Shown piece by piece: positions 63,581 to 64,000 of a stretch of 64,000 nucleotides of DNA (within the stretch, counting starts at the first letter, position 1; each line of letters starts with the position of its first letter). A model generated the notes under the pieces. The model saw nothing but the letters and a program-made list of their open reading frames with translations, did no database searches and had not been told where the DNA came from. The stretch covers positions 2,347,501 through 2,411,500 of the forward strand of contig NZ_CP151767.2 of NCBI RefSeq assembly GCF_038443705.2, in the 5' to 3' direction. Origin of the DNA: Yoonia sp. SS1-5 (GTDB lineage Bacteria; Pseudomonadota; Alphaproteobacteria; Rhodobacterales; Rhodobacteraceae). The position numbers were made by a program, and so were the translations under genes.

Positions 63581-64000
63581 CTATTCGGCGGCGACTGGCG
63601 TGTCGATCTTTTCGACACGCACAGCTGCAAACTTGAACTCGGGTATCTTGCCATAAGGATCAATAGCCGGGTTCGTCAGAACATTGGCTGCAGCCTCTAC
63701 ATAGGCAAATGGAACAAATACCATATCGGGCGCCACAGCCCGGTCAGCCCGTGCCATGATGTCGATACTGCCGCGGCGGGTTGATAGCCGAACCATGCCC
63801 CCCGGTGCGACGCCCAATTGGCGCAACGTGGATGGATGAAGCGAGCAATTGGCCTCTGGCTCCACCGCGTCAAGCACCTTGGACCGGCGGGTCATGGACC
63901 CAGTGTGCCAATGTTCCAACTGACGCCCAGTGGTCATGATCATCGGGTAATCTGCATCCGGCGTCTCATCAGGCGCGATGACATTCGCGGGGGTAAAGCG
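63581..64000 (-). CDS. Formate dehydrogenase alpha subunit, C-terminal fragment
   Basis: The window holds the last 139 residues or so; the gene continues beyond 64000. They form the C-terminal molybdopterin-dinucleotide-binding domain with the block MTTGRQLEHWHTGSMTRRS, then ANCSLHPSTLRQLGV and VFVPFAYVEAAANVLTNPAIDPYGKIPEFK, typical of the NAD-dependent formate dehydrogenase alpha subunit. The stop at 63581-63583 (TGA) follows VAAE. The open frame reads on through 64000. Confidence 0.88.
   Translation of the reverse strand, partial: RFTPANVIAPDETPDADYPMIMTTGRQLEHWHTGSMTRRSKVLDAVEPEANCSLHPSTLRQLGVAPGGMVRLSTRRGSIDIMARADRAVAPDMVFVPFAYVEAAANVLTNPAIDPYGKIPEFKFAAVRVEKIDTPVAAE

Noticed and set aside
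63598..63620. Inverted repeat GCGTGTCGA/TCGACACGC as a terminator for the lipoprotein gene
   Set aside because: It lies inside the formate dehydrogenase coding region and lacks a T run; arms may just reflect codon content.
1..64000. CRISPR arrays, insertion sequences, prophage or integrase genes
   Set aside because: No short regularly spaced repeats, transposase or phage proteins were found on reading both strands; only the FAS1 repeats and riboswitch aptamers recur.

Overview
The window reads as chromosomal DNA of a marine alphaproteobacterium of the Rhodobacterales (Roseobacter group). This rests on moderately high G+C, gene families and styles typical of that group (an acid-sugar kinase next to a TctABC transporter, several Liv-type transport genes, a fused MrpA/B antiporter, a YjbH-type exopolysaccharide block) and on the protein sequences. 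The genus cannot be fixed from sequence alone. No insertion sequence, prophage, integrase or CRISPR array was seen; about 60 genes are packed at normal bacterial density.

Layout. 1-1094: MsrPQ methionine-sulfoxide repair (msrQ cut by the window edge). 1375-4504: a small Sec-exported fasciclin protein and a large four-fasciclin/RTX protein with type I secretion features. 4550-12220: phytanoyl-CoA-type dioxygenase, clpB behind a heat-shock-type promoter, a 48-residue ORF with an upstream cluster of palindromes, pyrF, NfeD/SPFH membrane pair, and a DadA-type oxidoreductase preceded by a tandem glycine riboswitch. 12499-17780: Nudix hydrolase, DNA polymerase IV, acyltransferase-3/SGNH protein, ABC-F ATPase. 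17823-23630: four-carbon acid-sugar kinase, TctABC transporter and a divergent isopropylmalate-dehydrogenase-like enzyme, a plausible sugar-acid catabolic locus. 23697-26358: N-formylglutamate amidohydrolase, tRNA-Val(GAC), rpmJ (L36) and a secreted repeat protein.

26587-32486: Mrp/Pha Na+/H+ antiporter operon, in which mrpD is broken by a -1 shift at a run of six C. 32503-34538: kynA-kynU tryptophan degradation. 34554-40738: exopolysaccharide block (manC, Wza-like exporter, GfcB/YjbF lipoprotein, short YjbH, ugd). 40762-42471: bifunctional ATP sulfurylase/APS kinase. 42658-49295: a seven-gene operon of RDD, SpoIIM-like, DUF58, MoxR, DUF4350, DUF4129 and DUF805 proteins. 49701-51227: a secreted peptidoglycan-binding protein with a caspase-like domain that lacks the catalytic pair. 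51247-52443 and 53305-62549: PaaK-type ligase and a nine-gene Liv operon headed by a long-chain acyl-CoA ligase and carrying a patatin lipoprotein plus an AT-rich exported protein inside it. 62941-64000: a TbpB-like lipoprotein and the C-terminal part of formate dehydrogenase alpha.

The clearest points for follow-up are the mrpD frameshift, the glycine riboswitch on a DadA-type gene, the lipid/CoA-ligase flavour of the Liv operon, the pseudo-caspase, the fasciclin-RTX chimera, the palindrome cluster upstream of clpB and the kinase/transporter/dehydrogenase locus. None of these is proven to be a new system; they are inferences from domain content and gene order.
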